A DNA stretch of 34,818 nt, taken from NCBI GenBank assembly GCA_018333515.1, contig JAGXSZ010000018.1, forward strand, positions 1 through 34,818. The letters are read 5' to 3'. The translations under genes and the position numbers were made by a program. The notes beneath the pieces are model-generated. The model saw only the letters and a list, made by a program, of their open reading frames with translations, was not told the origin of the DNA and made no database searches. Source of the stretch: Actinomycetota bacterium. Its GTDB lineage: Bacteria > Actinomycetota > Aquicultoria > Aquicultorales > Aquicultoraceae. Positions 26,229 to 34,795 of this stretch are shown one piece after another (the stretch's first letter is position 1; each line of letters begins with the position of its first letter).

Positions 26229-28130
26229 ATGAAATTGACTGACGTGACTTTAGACAAAAACACAAAACCCGACGATGTGCGTCCGCGGCTTGTCGTGCTG
26301 ACATTTATCGTTGTCGGTCTGTTTCTCGTGCTCATAAGCCGGCTTTGGTTTATGCAGGTTATGGCCGGCGAGAAGTACATGGAGATGGCGCAAGGCAACT
26401 ATATCCGCTCCATACCGGTCGAGGCGCCGCGAGGTATCATCTATGACCGGAACGGACTGGTGCTCGTCGATAACCGGCCCAGCATCGGCGTGTCGATATC
26501 TCCGGCGGTCGCGAAGGAAGACCCCGAACTTCTCGAGAAGATGAGCGACGTTCTGCGCATGAGTGTGGATGAGATTAAGGAGCGGCTCACGGAGAAGAAA
26601 TCCGACCCGTTGAAGCCGAGAATCGTCAAGCGCGACCTCGACGACAAGACTCTGGCGAGCATAGAAGAGCATAAGATGTCGCTGCCGGGAGTCGATATCG
26701 TGACCGAGTCGATACGGGGCTACCCCCACGGCGAACTCGGCGCGCATCTCTTTGGATACTTGGGCGAAATCTCCGACCGGGAGATGGCGGAGTTCGAGCG
26801 GACCGGCGACTATTTGCTCGGCGATATCACAGGTAAAACCGGGGTTGAGAATATATATGAAGGACTGTTGCGCGGGCAAAAAGGGAGCCGGCAGCTCGAG
26901 GTTAACGCATCCGGGCGCCCGCTCAGCGTAATCAGGGATGAAGACCCCGTCCCCGGCCACAATCTTATGTTATCGATAGACCTCAAGATACAAAAAGCCG
27001 CCGAGCAGGCCCTCACGGATGCGATGAACCGCGCGCGCAGCGGGCCGGGCGAGCGTTTTGTCGCCGACGCCGGTGCCGCCATCGTTTTAGACCCGAGGAA
27101 CGGTGAAATACTCGCGATGGCGAGCAACCCGACATACAATCCCGAACTCTTTATCGGCGGAATATCCAAGAAGAACTGGAATGAGCTGACGGCGAAGGAG
27201 AACAATTACCCATTGAACAACCGAGCGCTGATGGCGTATGCCCCCGGCTCGACATTTAAACCGGTCACGTTGATAGCGGCTCTCGAGGACGGCCTGGCTA
27301 CGATCGACGATAGCTTCAACTGTACGGGCGTGTGGTATGGCCTTGGGAAGAAATGGGCCAAGGCCTGCTGGGAACGTTCCGGGCACGGCGGTATCGGAGT
27401 GCTCGGCGGCATGGCCGAATCGTGCGACATCGTTTTTTATGTGATGGGGCAAAATTTTCAAAAAGACGGGCGAGAGCGTCTCCAGTATTGGGCGAGAGCG
27501 CTTGGCTTTGAGGCGCGGACCGGGGTCGACCTTGCGACCGAAGCACAGGGGCGAATCCCGGACAAGGAATGGAAGCGCGATTTCAATAAGAACAACCCTG
27601 AGTACCGGCGCTGGTTTCCGGGTGATACCGTCAATATGGCCATTGGCCAAGGTGACGTGCTCGCGACGCCGTTGCAGGTCGCGACTTTTTATGGGGCTAT
27701 AGCAAACGGCGGAATGGTCTACCGGCCTCATATCGGAAAAGCGATGATATCATGGGACGGGAATGTAAAACGTGAATTCAAGCCTAAGCCGGAAGACAAG
27801 AAGAGACTGCCTGTCTCTAAGGACACAATAACGTATACGCAATCCTCGCTCGAGAAAGTGATCGAGCAGGGCACCGGCGCCGGCGCGTTCAACGGTTTTC
27901 CGATAAAAGTAGCGGGCAAGACCGGCACGTCCGAGGTGCGCGGAAAAGACGACTTCGCGTGGTTTGTCTGCTACGCGCCCGTCGATGAGCCCAAGTTCGT
28001 AGTCGTGGTACTGGTGGAGCAGGGCGGGGGCGGCGGTTCGACTGCCGCACCGGCGGCGCGTAAGATATTAGCCGCCGCCTTCGGTCTCAATGACCGGGGA
28101 GCGGGCTATGTTTACGACCCTTCAAGGTAA
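26229..28130 (+). CDS. mrdA: Penicillin-binding protein 2, elongation transpeptidase
   Basis: It cross-links new peptidoglycan in the side wall with its partner RodA. The 633 residues have one membrane helix (about 19-40), a dimerisation domain and a transpeptidase domain with the three active-site motifs: S341-T-F-K344, S398-C-D400 and K564-T-G566. The SxD form of the second motif is normal for PBP2. The ATG lies 27 bases after mreD in an A/C-rich stretch with no recognisable SD, which is unusual here. Context: fourth gene of mreBCD-mrdA-rodA. Confidence 0.96.
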   Translation: MKLTDVTLDKNTKPDDVRPRLVVLTFIVVGLFLVLISRLWFMQVMAGEKYMEMAQGNYIRSIPVEAPRGIIYDRNGLVLVDNRPSIGVSISPAVAKEDPELLEKMSDVLRMSVDEIKERLTEKKSDPLKPRIVKRDLDDKTLASIEEHKMSLPGVDIVTESIRGYPHGELGAHLFGYLGEISDREMAEFERTGDYLLGDITGKTGVENIYEGLLRGQKGSRQLEVNASGRPLSVIRDEDPVPGHNLMLSIDLKIQKAAEQALTDAMNRARSGPGERFVADAGAAIVLDPRNGEILAMASNPTYNPELFIGGISKKNWNELTAKENNYPLNNRALMAYAPGSTFKPVTLIAALEDGLATIDDSFNCTGVWYGLGKKWAKACWERSGHGGIGVLGGMAESCDIVFYVMGQNFQKDGRERLQYWARALGFEARTGVDLATEAQGRIPDKEWKRDFNKNNPEYRRWFPGDTVNMAIGQGDVLATPLQVATFYGAIANGGMVYRPHIGKAMISWDGNVKREFKPKPEDKKRLPVSKDTITYTQSSLEKVIEQGTGAGAFNGFPIKVAGKTGTSEVRGKDDFAWFVCYAPVDEPKFVVVVLVEQGGGGGSTAAPAARKILAAAFGLNDRGAGYVYDPSR

Positions 28131-28193
28131 AGGCCTCAGAGGTCGCAAAAGAACTAAGCATGAATTGCAGGCAGTCTCGTGGGAGATGCGCAA

Positions 28194-29318
28194 ATGAGTT
28201 TAAGAGACATAGATATCTTGAGTATAAATAAGAAGGTCGATTTGACGGTCGTTGTGACCGTCGTGCTTCTAGTCGCCTACAGTATCGTAATGGTATATAG
28301 CGCAACCCAATCGAACGCCGCTACCAGCGACGACCCGTATTTCTTCATCAAGAAGCAGGTTGTGGCACTGGCCATCGGCATCGCGGCTCTTTTGCCGGCC
28401 GCTTTAGCTAACTATAACCGGTGGCGAAGCGCGTATGCTCCTCTCTACATACTCAACATCTTTATGCTTGCGCTCGTCCTGTTTATAGGTGTCGAGCACA
28501 AGGGCGCGTTAAGCTGGATTGAGGTAGGCGGCTTTCAGCTTCAACCGTCGGAGATATCGAAGGTATTGCTGATAATCACCTTGGCCGGTTTTTTTGCGAC
28601 AAGAAAAAACCAGCTCCCCGGTGTCGGGGACGCCCTGATGGCGCTGGCGCATATCGGCTTGCCGCTAACCCTGGTAATGGTCCAGCCCGATTTGGGAACG
28701 GCGCTCTGCTATATCGCCATTCTCGTGGGCATGATGCTCGTAGCCGGGTTCCCGGCCCGATACTTCGGCTATATCGCCATCGCGGGCTCTTTATTGACGC
28801 TCGTGGCTGTCAAGTTCAACTTTTTCAAGGAGTACCAGATAAACCGCTTAATGGTCTTTGTGGACCCCAGCAACGACCCCCAGGGGGCGGGCTATAACCT
28901 CTTGCAATCGAAGATAGCCATTGGCTCCGGTCAGTTCAGCGGGAAAGGACTGCTCTCGGGAACCCAGGCTAAGTTGCAGTTCTTGCCTGAGCGCCATACC
29001 GATTTTATCTTCTCCGTCGTCGGCGAAGAACTCGGTTTCATAGGGACCGCTTTTTTGCTCGTCCTCTTCTTCACACTCATCATGAGGGGACTTCGTACCG
29101 CCGCGTATTCTAAGAATTACTTCGGGACGCTCCTCGTCACGGGGGTTGTTTCGCTATGGTTGTTTCAGATGATCGTCAATATCGGTATGACCATCGGCCT
29201 TATGCCCATTACCGGGATACCGCTTCCTTTTATGAGCTACGGCAACAGCTCCCTCATCACTCATCTGGCGGCAGTCGGTGTGTTGCTCAATGTCTATGCC
29301 AGACGCTTTTCCCAATAA
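28194..29318 (+). CDS. rodA: RodA, SEDS-family peptidoglycan polymerase
   Basis: It makes glycan strands in the elongation complex together with PBP2. The 374 residues contain about ten membrane helices and SEDS signatures such as GFQLQPSEISKVLLI and FLPERHTDFIFSVVGEELGFIG, followed by the C-terminal GIPLPFMSYGNSSL. The frame is open from a GTG at 28179, but the ATG at 28194 has GGGAG eight bases upstream and is preferred. It lies 63 bases after mrdA, in the same operon. Confidence 0.95.
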   Translation: MSLRDIDILSINKKVDLTVVVTVVLLVAYSIVMVYSATQSNAATSDDPYFFIKKQVVALAIGIAALLPAALANYNRWRSAYAPLYILNIFMLALVLFIGVEHKGALSWIEVGGFQLQPSEISKVLLIITLAGFFATRKNQLPGVGDALMALAHIGLPLTLVMVQPDLGTALCYIAILVGMMLVAGFPARYFGYIAIAGSLLTLVAVKFNFFKEYQINRLMVFVDPSNDPQGAGYNLLQSKIAIGSGQFSGKGLLSGTQAKLQFLPERHTDFIFSVVGEELGFIGTAFLLVLFFTLIMRGLRTAAYSKNYFGTLLVTGVVSLWLFQMIVNIGMTIGLMPITGIPLPFMSYGNSSLITHLAAVGVLLNVYARRFSQ

Positions 29319-29432
29319 ACGATTGCGCGCGCCTTGTTTAGCGGCGGTTTCATTATGTCGATAGACCAGGTAGAATAGATTCAGAGGCAAGAATCCGGAT
29401 CGAGGAATCTCATTTGCTCAGGTGGGGGCGGC

Positions 29433-30278
29433 ATGTCTATCTACGGTAAGATTAAGAAGGTCAAGAGTTGGAACAAGGCGCTCGACACCGTCCGCAAGGA
29501 TGCGGAAAAATCGATCTCGATAGCGATAATAGGTAAACCTCAAGTAGAGGTAGATATAATAGCGCTATTGCAGGTAGATGCCGCCGAAAAGGCGGTTTTC
29601 GGGGCGAGCGAACATAAGCGAGAAGCAGACCGGAGCGCGCAATTGCGCGGCGCCGACCTGGCAATCGCGGTCGTGGAAAAAGGCGAAAGCAAGAGCCGGC
29701 TCAAGGCGGTCGCCGAGCAGGCCCGTATGTCGCAGGCGCGGCTCGTGGTCGTCGGCGGGAGCGACTACGATGAGGCGTTCGCCGCCGAATTAAAGGAATT
29801 ATTCAGAATCGTCGGCGCCGGAATGCTCTTCGTTTCCGCCCCGGACGCCGGGCTTATCGCAAAGGCCATCATGCCGGCGGTCGTGAAGAAACTGGCGAAA
29901 AAAGAGGTATCGCTCGCGTTAAAACTACCCGCGTTCAGGGATGAAGTCGTAAAGAGCATCATCGCCGAGACCGCCCGGCGGAACGCGCTTATCGGGGTCG
30001 CGGTCTTTGTGCCCGGAGCCGATATGCCGCTCTTGACGTTCAATCAGGTGAGAATGGTGATGAGGATGGCCGCGGCATACGGCGAAGAACTCACCGCCAA
30101 GCGTCTCAATGAGATATTGGCGGTCATAGGAAGCGGCCTTGTGTTGCGAGCCGCCGCGCGGCAGCTTCTCGGTTTAGTTCCGGTCGCGGGGTGGGCGGTA
30201 AAGGGCGGCATCGCTTATGGCGGCACCTATGCGATGGGCGAGGCGGCGAAGAAATACTTCGATTCGAAGCCTGCTTAA
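29433..30278 (+). CDS. DUF697-like membrane-associated protein of unknown function
   Basis: A 281-residue protein in two halves. The N-terminal half (1-150) looks like a degenerate GTPase fold: ISIAIIGKPQVEVDII stands where a G1 loop would be but lacks GKS/GKT, and LRGADLAIAVVEKGESK resembles a G3-G4 stretch without the NKxD motif. The C-terminal half (about 165-275) matches the DUF697 pattern: ARRNALIGVAVFVPGADMPLLTFNQVRMVMRMAAAYG, then two hydrophobic segments (LRAARQLLGLVPVAGW and GGIAYGGTYAMGEAAKKYF). SD GGTGGGGG precedes the ATG. It sits between rodA and a radical SAM gene, 114 bases after rodA, so a link to the cell envelope is an inference only. Confidence 0.7.
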   Translation: MSIYGKIKKVKSWNKALDTVRKDAEKSISIAIIGKPQVEVDIIALLQVDAAEKAVFGASEHKREADRSAQLRGADLAIAVVEKGESKSRLKAVAEQARMSQARLVVVGGSDYDEAFAAELKELFRIVGAGMLFVSAPDAGLIAKAIMPAVVKKLAKKEVSLALKLPAFRDEVVKSIIAETARRNALIGVAVFVPGADMPLLTFNQVRMVMRMAAAYGEELTAKRLNEILAVIGSGLVLRAAARQLLGLVPVAGWAVKGGIAYGGTYAMGEAAKKYFDSKPA

Positions 30279-30377
30279 GAGAAGCGGCGCGCCGAGCCGA
30301 GCCGAGCCGCGAACAGCCGGCAAATTGTAAGCATCCCGGCATCTTTGCAAAAAAACGGATAATTTAGTACATTGTGT

Positions 30378-30408
30378 GGGCAATAGCTGATTGCCCTGTT
30401 TGTTTTAG
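30378..30408 (+). terminator. Hairpin with T-rich tail upstream of the radical SAM gene
   Basis: GGGCAAT (30378-30384) pairs with ATTGCCC (30390-30396) around five bases, followed by TGTTTGTTTT. It may end the transcript of the DUF697 gene or act as an attenuator for the radical SAM gene 40 bases later. The stem is short, so read-through is likely. Confidence 0.45.
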
Positions 30409-30448
30409 GAGCGTCAAGTTGTAGTAAGAGCTTTAAGGTGGTATAAGA

Positions 30449-32296
30449 ATGAGCCTATGGCCGCGGGTCGAGCGGGTTTTACGGAGGGTCGAGAAGCCGA
30501 CCCGCTATATCAACGGCGAACTTAACTCCGTACATAAAACAGTCACCGGCGAGGGAGTGCGCGTAGCGTTGGCCTACCCGGACGTATATGAAGTGGGCCT
30601 GCCCAATATGGGTCTGCAGATACTATATGAACTCCTGAACGGCGGGGAGAACGTCGTCGCCGAGCGCGCGTATGCGCCGTGGCTCGATATGGAAGCCGTC
30701 ATGCGCGAGCAATCGATACCGCTCTTTACGCTCGAAAGTCACACCGCGCTCGCCGACTTCGATATCTTGGGGTTCACGCTCCAACACGAGTTCATCTATA
30801 CGAATGTTCTCAACATGCTCGACCTTGCCGGGCTTCCGGTCCTCGCCGCCGAGAGGGGCGATGAGCACCCGCTGGTGGTAGCGGGCGGGCCCGGGGCGGT
30901 CAACCCCGAGCCGATGACGCCGTTTATCGATGTATTCGTCGTCGGCGAGGCCGAAGAGCTTATCTTTGAATTAGTAGACGCCGTCAAAGAGTTCAAGCGG
31001 GCGCGCGCCGGCAGGGAAGAGGCCTTGCGGCGCCTGGCCCGGATACCGGGCGTTTACATCCCGACGCTCTATAGCGTCGAATACAATGATGACGGCACAG
31101 TCGGCAAGATAAAGGCGGCGCCAAGCGCACCGTCCTCGATAACCAGGCGTATCGTAAAAGATTTTAGCGCCATTCCGGTGCCACAGCGGCCGATTGTCCC
31201 GTTTATGGACGCGGTCCATGACCGCTGTGCGGTAGAGGTGATGCGCGGCTGCACTCGCGGCTGCCGTTTCTGCCAGGCCGGCATTGTATACAGGCCGGTC
31301 CGCGAACGGACGCAGGAGCAGGTGGTGTCGGGCATCTCCCAGATACTGGAGACTACCGGCTACGAGGAGATATCTCTCTCCTCGTTGAGCAGCGCCGATT
31401 ACAGCGCGGTCGCCGGCACCCTCAAAGAGCTGTCCGAGAAGTATGACGGGCGGAACGTATCGCTGTCGTTGCCGTCACTAAGGGTGGATGCTTTCTCTAT
31501 AGGGCTGGTAAAAGAGATAGCCAAAGTCAAGAAGACGGGCCTGACATTCGCCCCCGAGGCGGGGACCCGGCGGATGCGTGATTTTATCAACAAAAACGTC
31601 ACCGAAGAGGATGTTCTAAATACCGTTACCCTTGCTTTTCAGGAGGGATGGCAAAGAATAAAGCTCTACTTTATGATTGGTCTTCCCACGGAGACCGAAG
31701 AAGACTTGGAGGGCATCGTCGATCTTTCGCAAAAAGTGGTGGAGGCCGGGTTGGCGACGCTTTCGGGAGCGGCTAAGTCTCGCCTTACGGTTACGGTCAG
31801 CGCTTCCGCGTTTGTGCCTAAGCCTCATACGCCGTTCCAATGGGTCGCCCAGGATACGCTCGAGGAATTCGAGGCGAAACAAGGGTATCTGGCCGCGCGG
31901 CTCAAGGGCAGGCACCTCTCATTCAAGTGGCATAACGCTAAATCGAGCGTGGTGGAGGGTGCTATCGCCAGGGGCGACCGGCGTGTCGGCGACGCGATAT
32001 ATCGCGCCTGGCTTTTAGGGTGCAAGTTCGACGCTTGGACGAAGGAGTTCAACTACGAGAACTGGCGGCAGGCTTTTGCCGAAGCCGGATTGGCAGGCTC
32101 TTTTTATGCCGGCAGAGAGCGGGGCTTCGACGAAGTCTTGCCCTGGAGCCACATCGAAACCGGCGTCGACGCGGAGTTTTTGAGAGACGAGTTTCTCAGG
32201 GCGACACGCGGCGAGACGACCGCGGATTGTCGCTTCGACGGATGCGGCGATTGCGGTGTGTGTCCCAATCTGGACGCGGAGAATATCATTTTTTAG
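30449..32296 (+). CDS. B12-binding-domain radical SAM protein, TIGR03960 family
   Basis: A 615-residue enzyme with an N-terminal cobalamin-binding-like domain (about 35-170) and a radical SAM core with C268, C272 and C275 (CTRGCRFC). The C-terminal tail carries four more cysteines in the spacing C594-x4-C-x2-C-x2-C605, which could bind another iron-sulfur cluster or zinc. The N-terminus MSLWPRVERVLRRVEKPTRYINGE matches the family start, and AAGGTGG precedes the ATG. The substrate is unknown. In many bacteria it is encoded with a TIGR03936 protein, rng and the L21/L27 genes, exactly as here, which suggests an RNA or ribosome modification role. Confidence 0.88.
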   Translation: MSLWPRVERVLRRVEKPTRYINGELNSVHKTVTGEGVRVALAYPDVYEVGLPNMGLQILYELLNGGENVVAERAYAPWLDMEAVMREQSIPLFTLESHTALADFDILGFTLQHEFIYTNVLNMLDLAGLPVLAAERGDEHPLVVAGGPGAVNPEPMTPFIDVFVVGEAEELIFELVDAVKEFKRARAGREEALRRLARIPGVYIPTLYSVEYNDDGTVGKIKAAPSAPSSITRRIVKDFSAIPVPQRPIVPFMDAVHDRCAVEVMRGCTRGCRFCQAGIVYRPVRERTQEQVVSGISQILETTGYEEISLSSLSSADYSAVAGTLKELSEKYDGRNVSLSLPSLRVDAFSIGLVKEIAKVKKTGLTFAPEAGTRRMRDFINKNVTEEDVLNTVTLAFQEGWQRIKLYFMIGLPTETEEDLEGIVDLSQKVVEAGLATLSGAAKSRLTVTVSASAFVPKPHTPFQWVAQDTLEEFEAKQGYLAARLKGRHLSFKWHNAKSSVVEGAIARGDRRVGDAIYRAWLLGCKFDAWTKEFNYENWRQAFAEAGLAGSFYAGRERGFDEVLPWSHIETGVDAEFLRDEFLRATRGETTADCRFDGCGDCGVCPNLDAENIIF

Positions 32297-32311
32297 CCGG
32301 AGATGGGTCTA

Positions 32312-33037
32312 TTGGCAAAATTACTTCTGCATTACGGGAAAGACGGGCCTCTAAAATATCTGTCGCACCTCGAACTCATTCGCGCGCTTGCGCGCTCATT
32401 TCGTCGAGCCGGTATCGAGGTCGAGGCGAGTGGCGGCTTTAACCCGAGGCCTAAAATATCATACGGGCCGCCGCTGCCGGTCGGTACGAGCAGCCGCGCG
32501 GAGTATCTCGTCGCGGAAGTCAAATCGACTTTGTGTGACGACGATATAGTCGGCCGGATTTCTCGCGTGCTGCCGAAGGGATTGAGCGTGTTTAGGGCGA
32601 AATATATTGCGGAGAAGCAGCCGTCCATAGCGAGCATTATTGAGTCTGCGGCATATAAGGTCGAGGTCAAAACGTTAGTTGGTGCCGGTGAACTCGCATC
32701 GCTCGTCGGGCTCTTAAGAAACGAGGAGCGGCTGCTAATAACACATAAGGGAAAAGAAAAACGGGTAGATACTAAGGAGTCGATTTTAGGCTGGAATACC
32801 GAGGAAGCGGGCGGCGGAAGAGTCGTTTTTCATATGATTCTTGCCGCTGGTGAAAGAAACAGTGTGCGTCCGGAGGTCTTAATCGACAAACTGACTCAGA
32901 GTTATCCCCAGATGCCGGATATAGAGGTAATAAGCATAGAGCGTGTCGCGGAGTATGTTAACCGGGATATCCCGTTAATAGATATTTATGATTTCTACAA
33001 AAATGTGACGATTGGAAGTGAGTGTGAAAAGTCGTGA
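32312..33037 (+). CDS. TIGR03936/DUF2344 family protein
   Basis: About 241 residues with the conserved opening LLLHYGKDGPLKYLSHLELIRALARSFRRAGIEVEASGGFNPRPKISYGPPLPVGTSS, the hallmark of DUF2344. The function is unknown; in some genomes it is fused to the TIGR03960 radical SAM protein, so the two likely act together. The frame is also open from ATG 32303, but that ATG touches the GGAG. The TTG at 32312, about eight bases after GGAG, gives better spacing and the family start. Its end overlaps the beginning of rng. Confidence 0.85.
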   Translation: MAKLLLHYGKDGPLKYLSHLELIRALARSFRRAGIEVEASGGFNPRPKISYGPPLPVGTSSRAEYLVAEVKSTLCDDDIVGRISRVLPKGLSVFRAKYIAEKQPSIASIIESAAYKVEVKTLVGAGELASLVGLLRNEERLLITHKGKEKRVDTKESILGWNTEEAGGGRVVFHMILAAGERNSVRPEVLIDKLTQSYPQMPDIEVISIERVAEYVNRDIPLIDIYDFYKNVTIGSECEKS

Positions 33038-34514
33038 GCTGATGATCTCCGTCGATGACTTCGAGACGAGGGCCGCCGTTCTCGAAGACCGTGAACTCGT
33101 CGAAATATATCTGGAACGCCGCGAAACGCCATCGATTGTCGGTAATGTCTACCTCGGCAGGGTCAAAGATATCTTGCCCGGGATGCAGGCGGCTTTTATT
33201 GATATCGGAATCGAGAGAAACGCGTTTCTCTATGTCGAGGAGATCGTATACCCCAGGGAGAACGAGGATGAGCCGATGCCGCCGATTCAGCATCTTCTCA
33301 AACCGGGGCAGGACATTCTCGTGCAAATAGTGAAAGAGCCGATGGATTCCAAGGGGGCCCGGGTTACCACGCAGATAACCCTCCCCGGACGCTATCTGGT
33401 TCTCTTGCCGTACTCGAGCTTTCTCGGAGTTTCACGACGCCTGCCCGAAGACGAGCGCCACCGGCTTAAAGAGATTTGCGAACAGATAAGGCCGCGCGAC
33501 AAAGGACTGATAGCGCGCACGGCGGCCGAGGGGGCCGAAGTCGAGGAACTCCGAGAAGATGTCGAGCGGCTGCTGCTGTACTGGAGAAAGATAGAGCGCA
33601 AGGTAAAATCGTCCACTCCGGTCAAGCTCATCTACCAGGAGCCGCAACTAGCGCTAAGAATCGTCAGAGACCTTTTTTCTCATGACTTCAAGCGTCTGCT
33701 CATCGACGACAAAGAGGATCACGGCCAAATCATCGATTTTCTCGAGTCGACCGACCCCGAACTCAAGCGAAAGGTCGATTTATATACCGACGGGTTGCCC
33801 TTATTCGATAAATACAACATCAACCAGGATATCGAGAATGCGATGAGGCGCAAGGTGTGGCTCCGTTCCGGCGGGTACATCAGCATCGACCATACCGAAG
33901 CGCTGACCGCGGTCGACGTCAACACCGGTAAGTATATAGGCAAGACCAATCTCGAACAGACTATTTTCAAAACCAACTTGGAGGCGGCCGGGGAAATAGT
34001 CCGACAATTGCGGTTGCGAGACATAGGCGGCATCATCGTCATAGACTTCATCGATATGCAGGACTTAGACCATCGTGAAGAGCTTTTCACCACGCTCAAC
34101 GCGGCGTTGGCGACGGATCGGACGAAGACGAGGGTAATCGAGATATCCAAACTCGGTCTGGTCGAGATGACGCGAAAGAACGTAAGCCAGGGGCTTCTCG
34201 ATTTCCAAGCTGAATCCTGCCCGCGCTGTCGCGGTCTCGGCGTCGTGCTCTCCGAGACTACTCTCGGGATTCAGACCTATCGGCAAATCAAGAAATTTGC
34301 CGCCACCCACTCGGCGGAATCGTTTATATTCAAGGTCAACCCGCACAGTCGGGGTTTTCTTGAGCGCGAAGGTAAGTTGGCTGGCGACATCTTGGAGCTG
34401 GGTTGGGGCAAAAGGGCCTATCTGGTCTTCGAGGAGACCGTCGCTCCCGGCAAGCCGGAGATGGTAGAGGAAGGTTCAGGGGACCAAATAGAAAGAATGT
34501 TCAGACATGGATAA
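33024..34514 (+). CDS. rng: Ribonuclease G/E family endoribonuclease
   Basis: An endoribonuclease that processes rRNA and cuts mRNA. The 496 residues have an S1 RNA-binding domain (about 35-120, GNVYLGRVKDILPGMQAAFIDIG), the 5'-sensor/RNase H-like core, catalytic Asp298 (VDVNTGK) and Asp341 (IIVIDFIDMQD), and the zinc-link CPRC (C399, C402). There is no long C-terminal scaffold, so it is RNase G-like in length. Several in-frame starts lie inside the end of the previous gene (33012 TTG, 33018 GTG, 33024 GTG, 33042 ATG). GTG 33024, five bases after GGAAG, is chosen. The overlap implies coupling to the DUF2344 gene. A terminator follows. Confidence 0.94.
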   Translation: MKSRELMISVDDFETRAAVLEDRELVEIYLERRETPSIVGNVYLGRVKDILPGMQAAFIDIGIERNAFLYVEEIVYPRENEDEPMPPIQHLLKPGQDILVQIVKEPMDSKGARVTTQITLPGRYLVLLPYSSFLGVSRRLPEDERHRLKEICEQIRPRDKGLIARTAAEGAEVEELREDVERLLLYWRKIERKVKSSTPVKLIYQEPQLALRIVRDLFSHDFKRLLIDDKEDHGQIIDFLESTDPELKRKVDLYTDGLPLFDKYNINQDIENAMRRKVWLRSGGYISIDHTEALTAVDVNTGKYIGKTNLEQTIFKTNLEAAGEIVRQLRLRDIGGIIVIDFIDMQDLDHREELFTTLNAALATDRTKTRVIEISKLGLVEMTRKNVSQGLLDFQAESCPRCRGLGVVLSETTLGIQTYRQIKKFAATHSAESFIFKVNPHSRGFLEREGKLAGDILELGWGKRAYLVFEETVAPGKPEMVEEGSGDQIERMFRHG

Positions 34515-34677
34515 CTTTGTATACCCCTGGGGCTATTGTGAAGCGAACGCTTTGCTGTTATATTGTAATTTACAAGAGTTCCTGTCAGCGATACTTCACA
34601 TATCAACCGGTGCTTATTTAAGTAATATGGCGTATGTTTATAAACAATAATAACAACTACAAACCGAATAAGCAAGG

Positions 34678-34710
34678 ACAAGCCGGAAAACGGCTTGTTT
34701 TTTGTTTTTG
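34678..34710 (+). terminator. Rho-independent terminator after rng
   Basis: ACAAGCCG (34678-34685) and CGGCTTGT (34691-34698) form a perfect 8-bp stem with loop GAAAA, followed by TTTTTTGTTTTT. The 160 bases between the rng stop and this stem are AT-rich, with a 10-bp palindrome GTTTATAAAC at 34636-34645 and no gene. Confidence 0.9.
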
Positions 34711-34766
34711 CGGACTAAGTTAAAATTTTCACATGCAAGTACGAGAATTCACAAACGCATTAAATG

Positions 34767-34795
34767 TTGACAGGGGGTACTACACTCTATACCTG
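34767..34795 (+). promoter_or_regulatory. Promoter at the right edge, probably for the next gene
   Basis: A perfect -35 TTGACA (34767-34772) is followed by TATACC (34788-34793, 15-base spacer) or TACCTG (17-base spacer). ACAGG (34770-34774) and CCTGT (34792-34796) are inverted repeats framing the promoter. In related gene orders the next gene is rplU (L21), but it lies outside the window. Confidence 0.45.

Noticed and set aside
29433-30278. Functional Era/EngA-like GTPase
   Set aside because: The G1 loop lacks GKS/GKT and there is no NKxD. Only the DUF697 half is well supported.
30291-30310. Tandem GCCGA repeats as a mobile-element or CRISPR-like feature
   Set aside because: Only three full pentamer copies and a partial one, with no flanking structure. 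A simple slippage repeat is enough to explain it.
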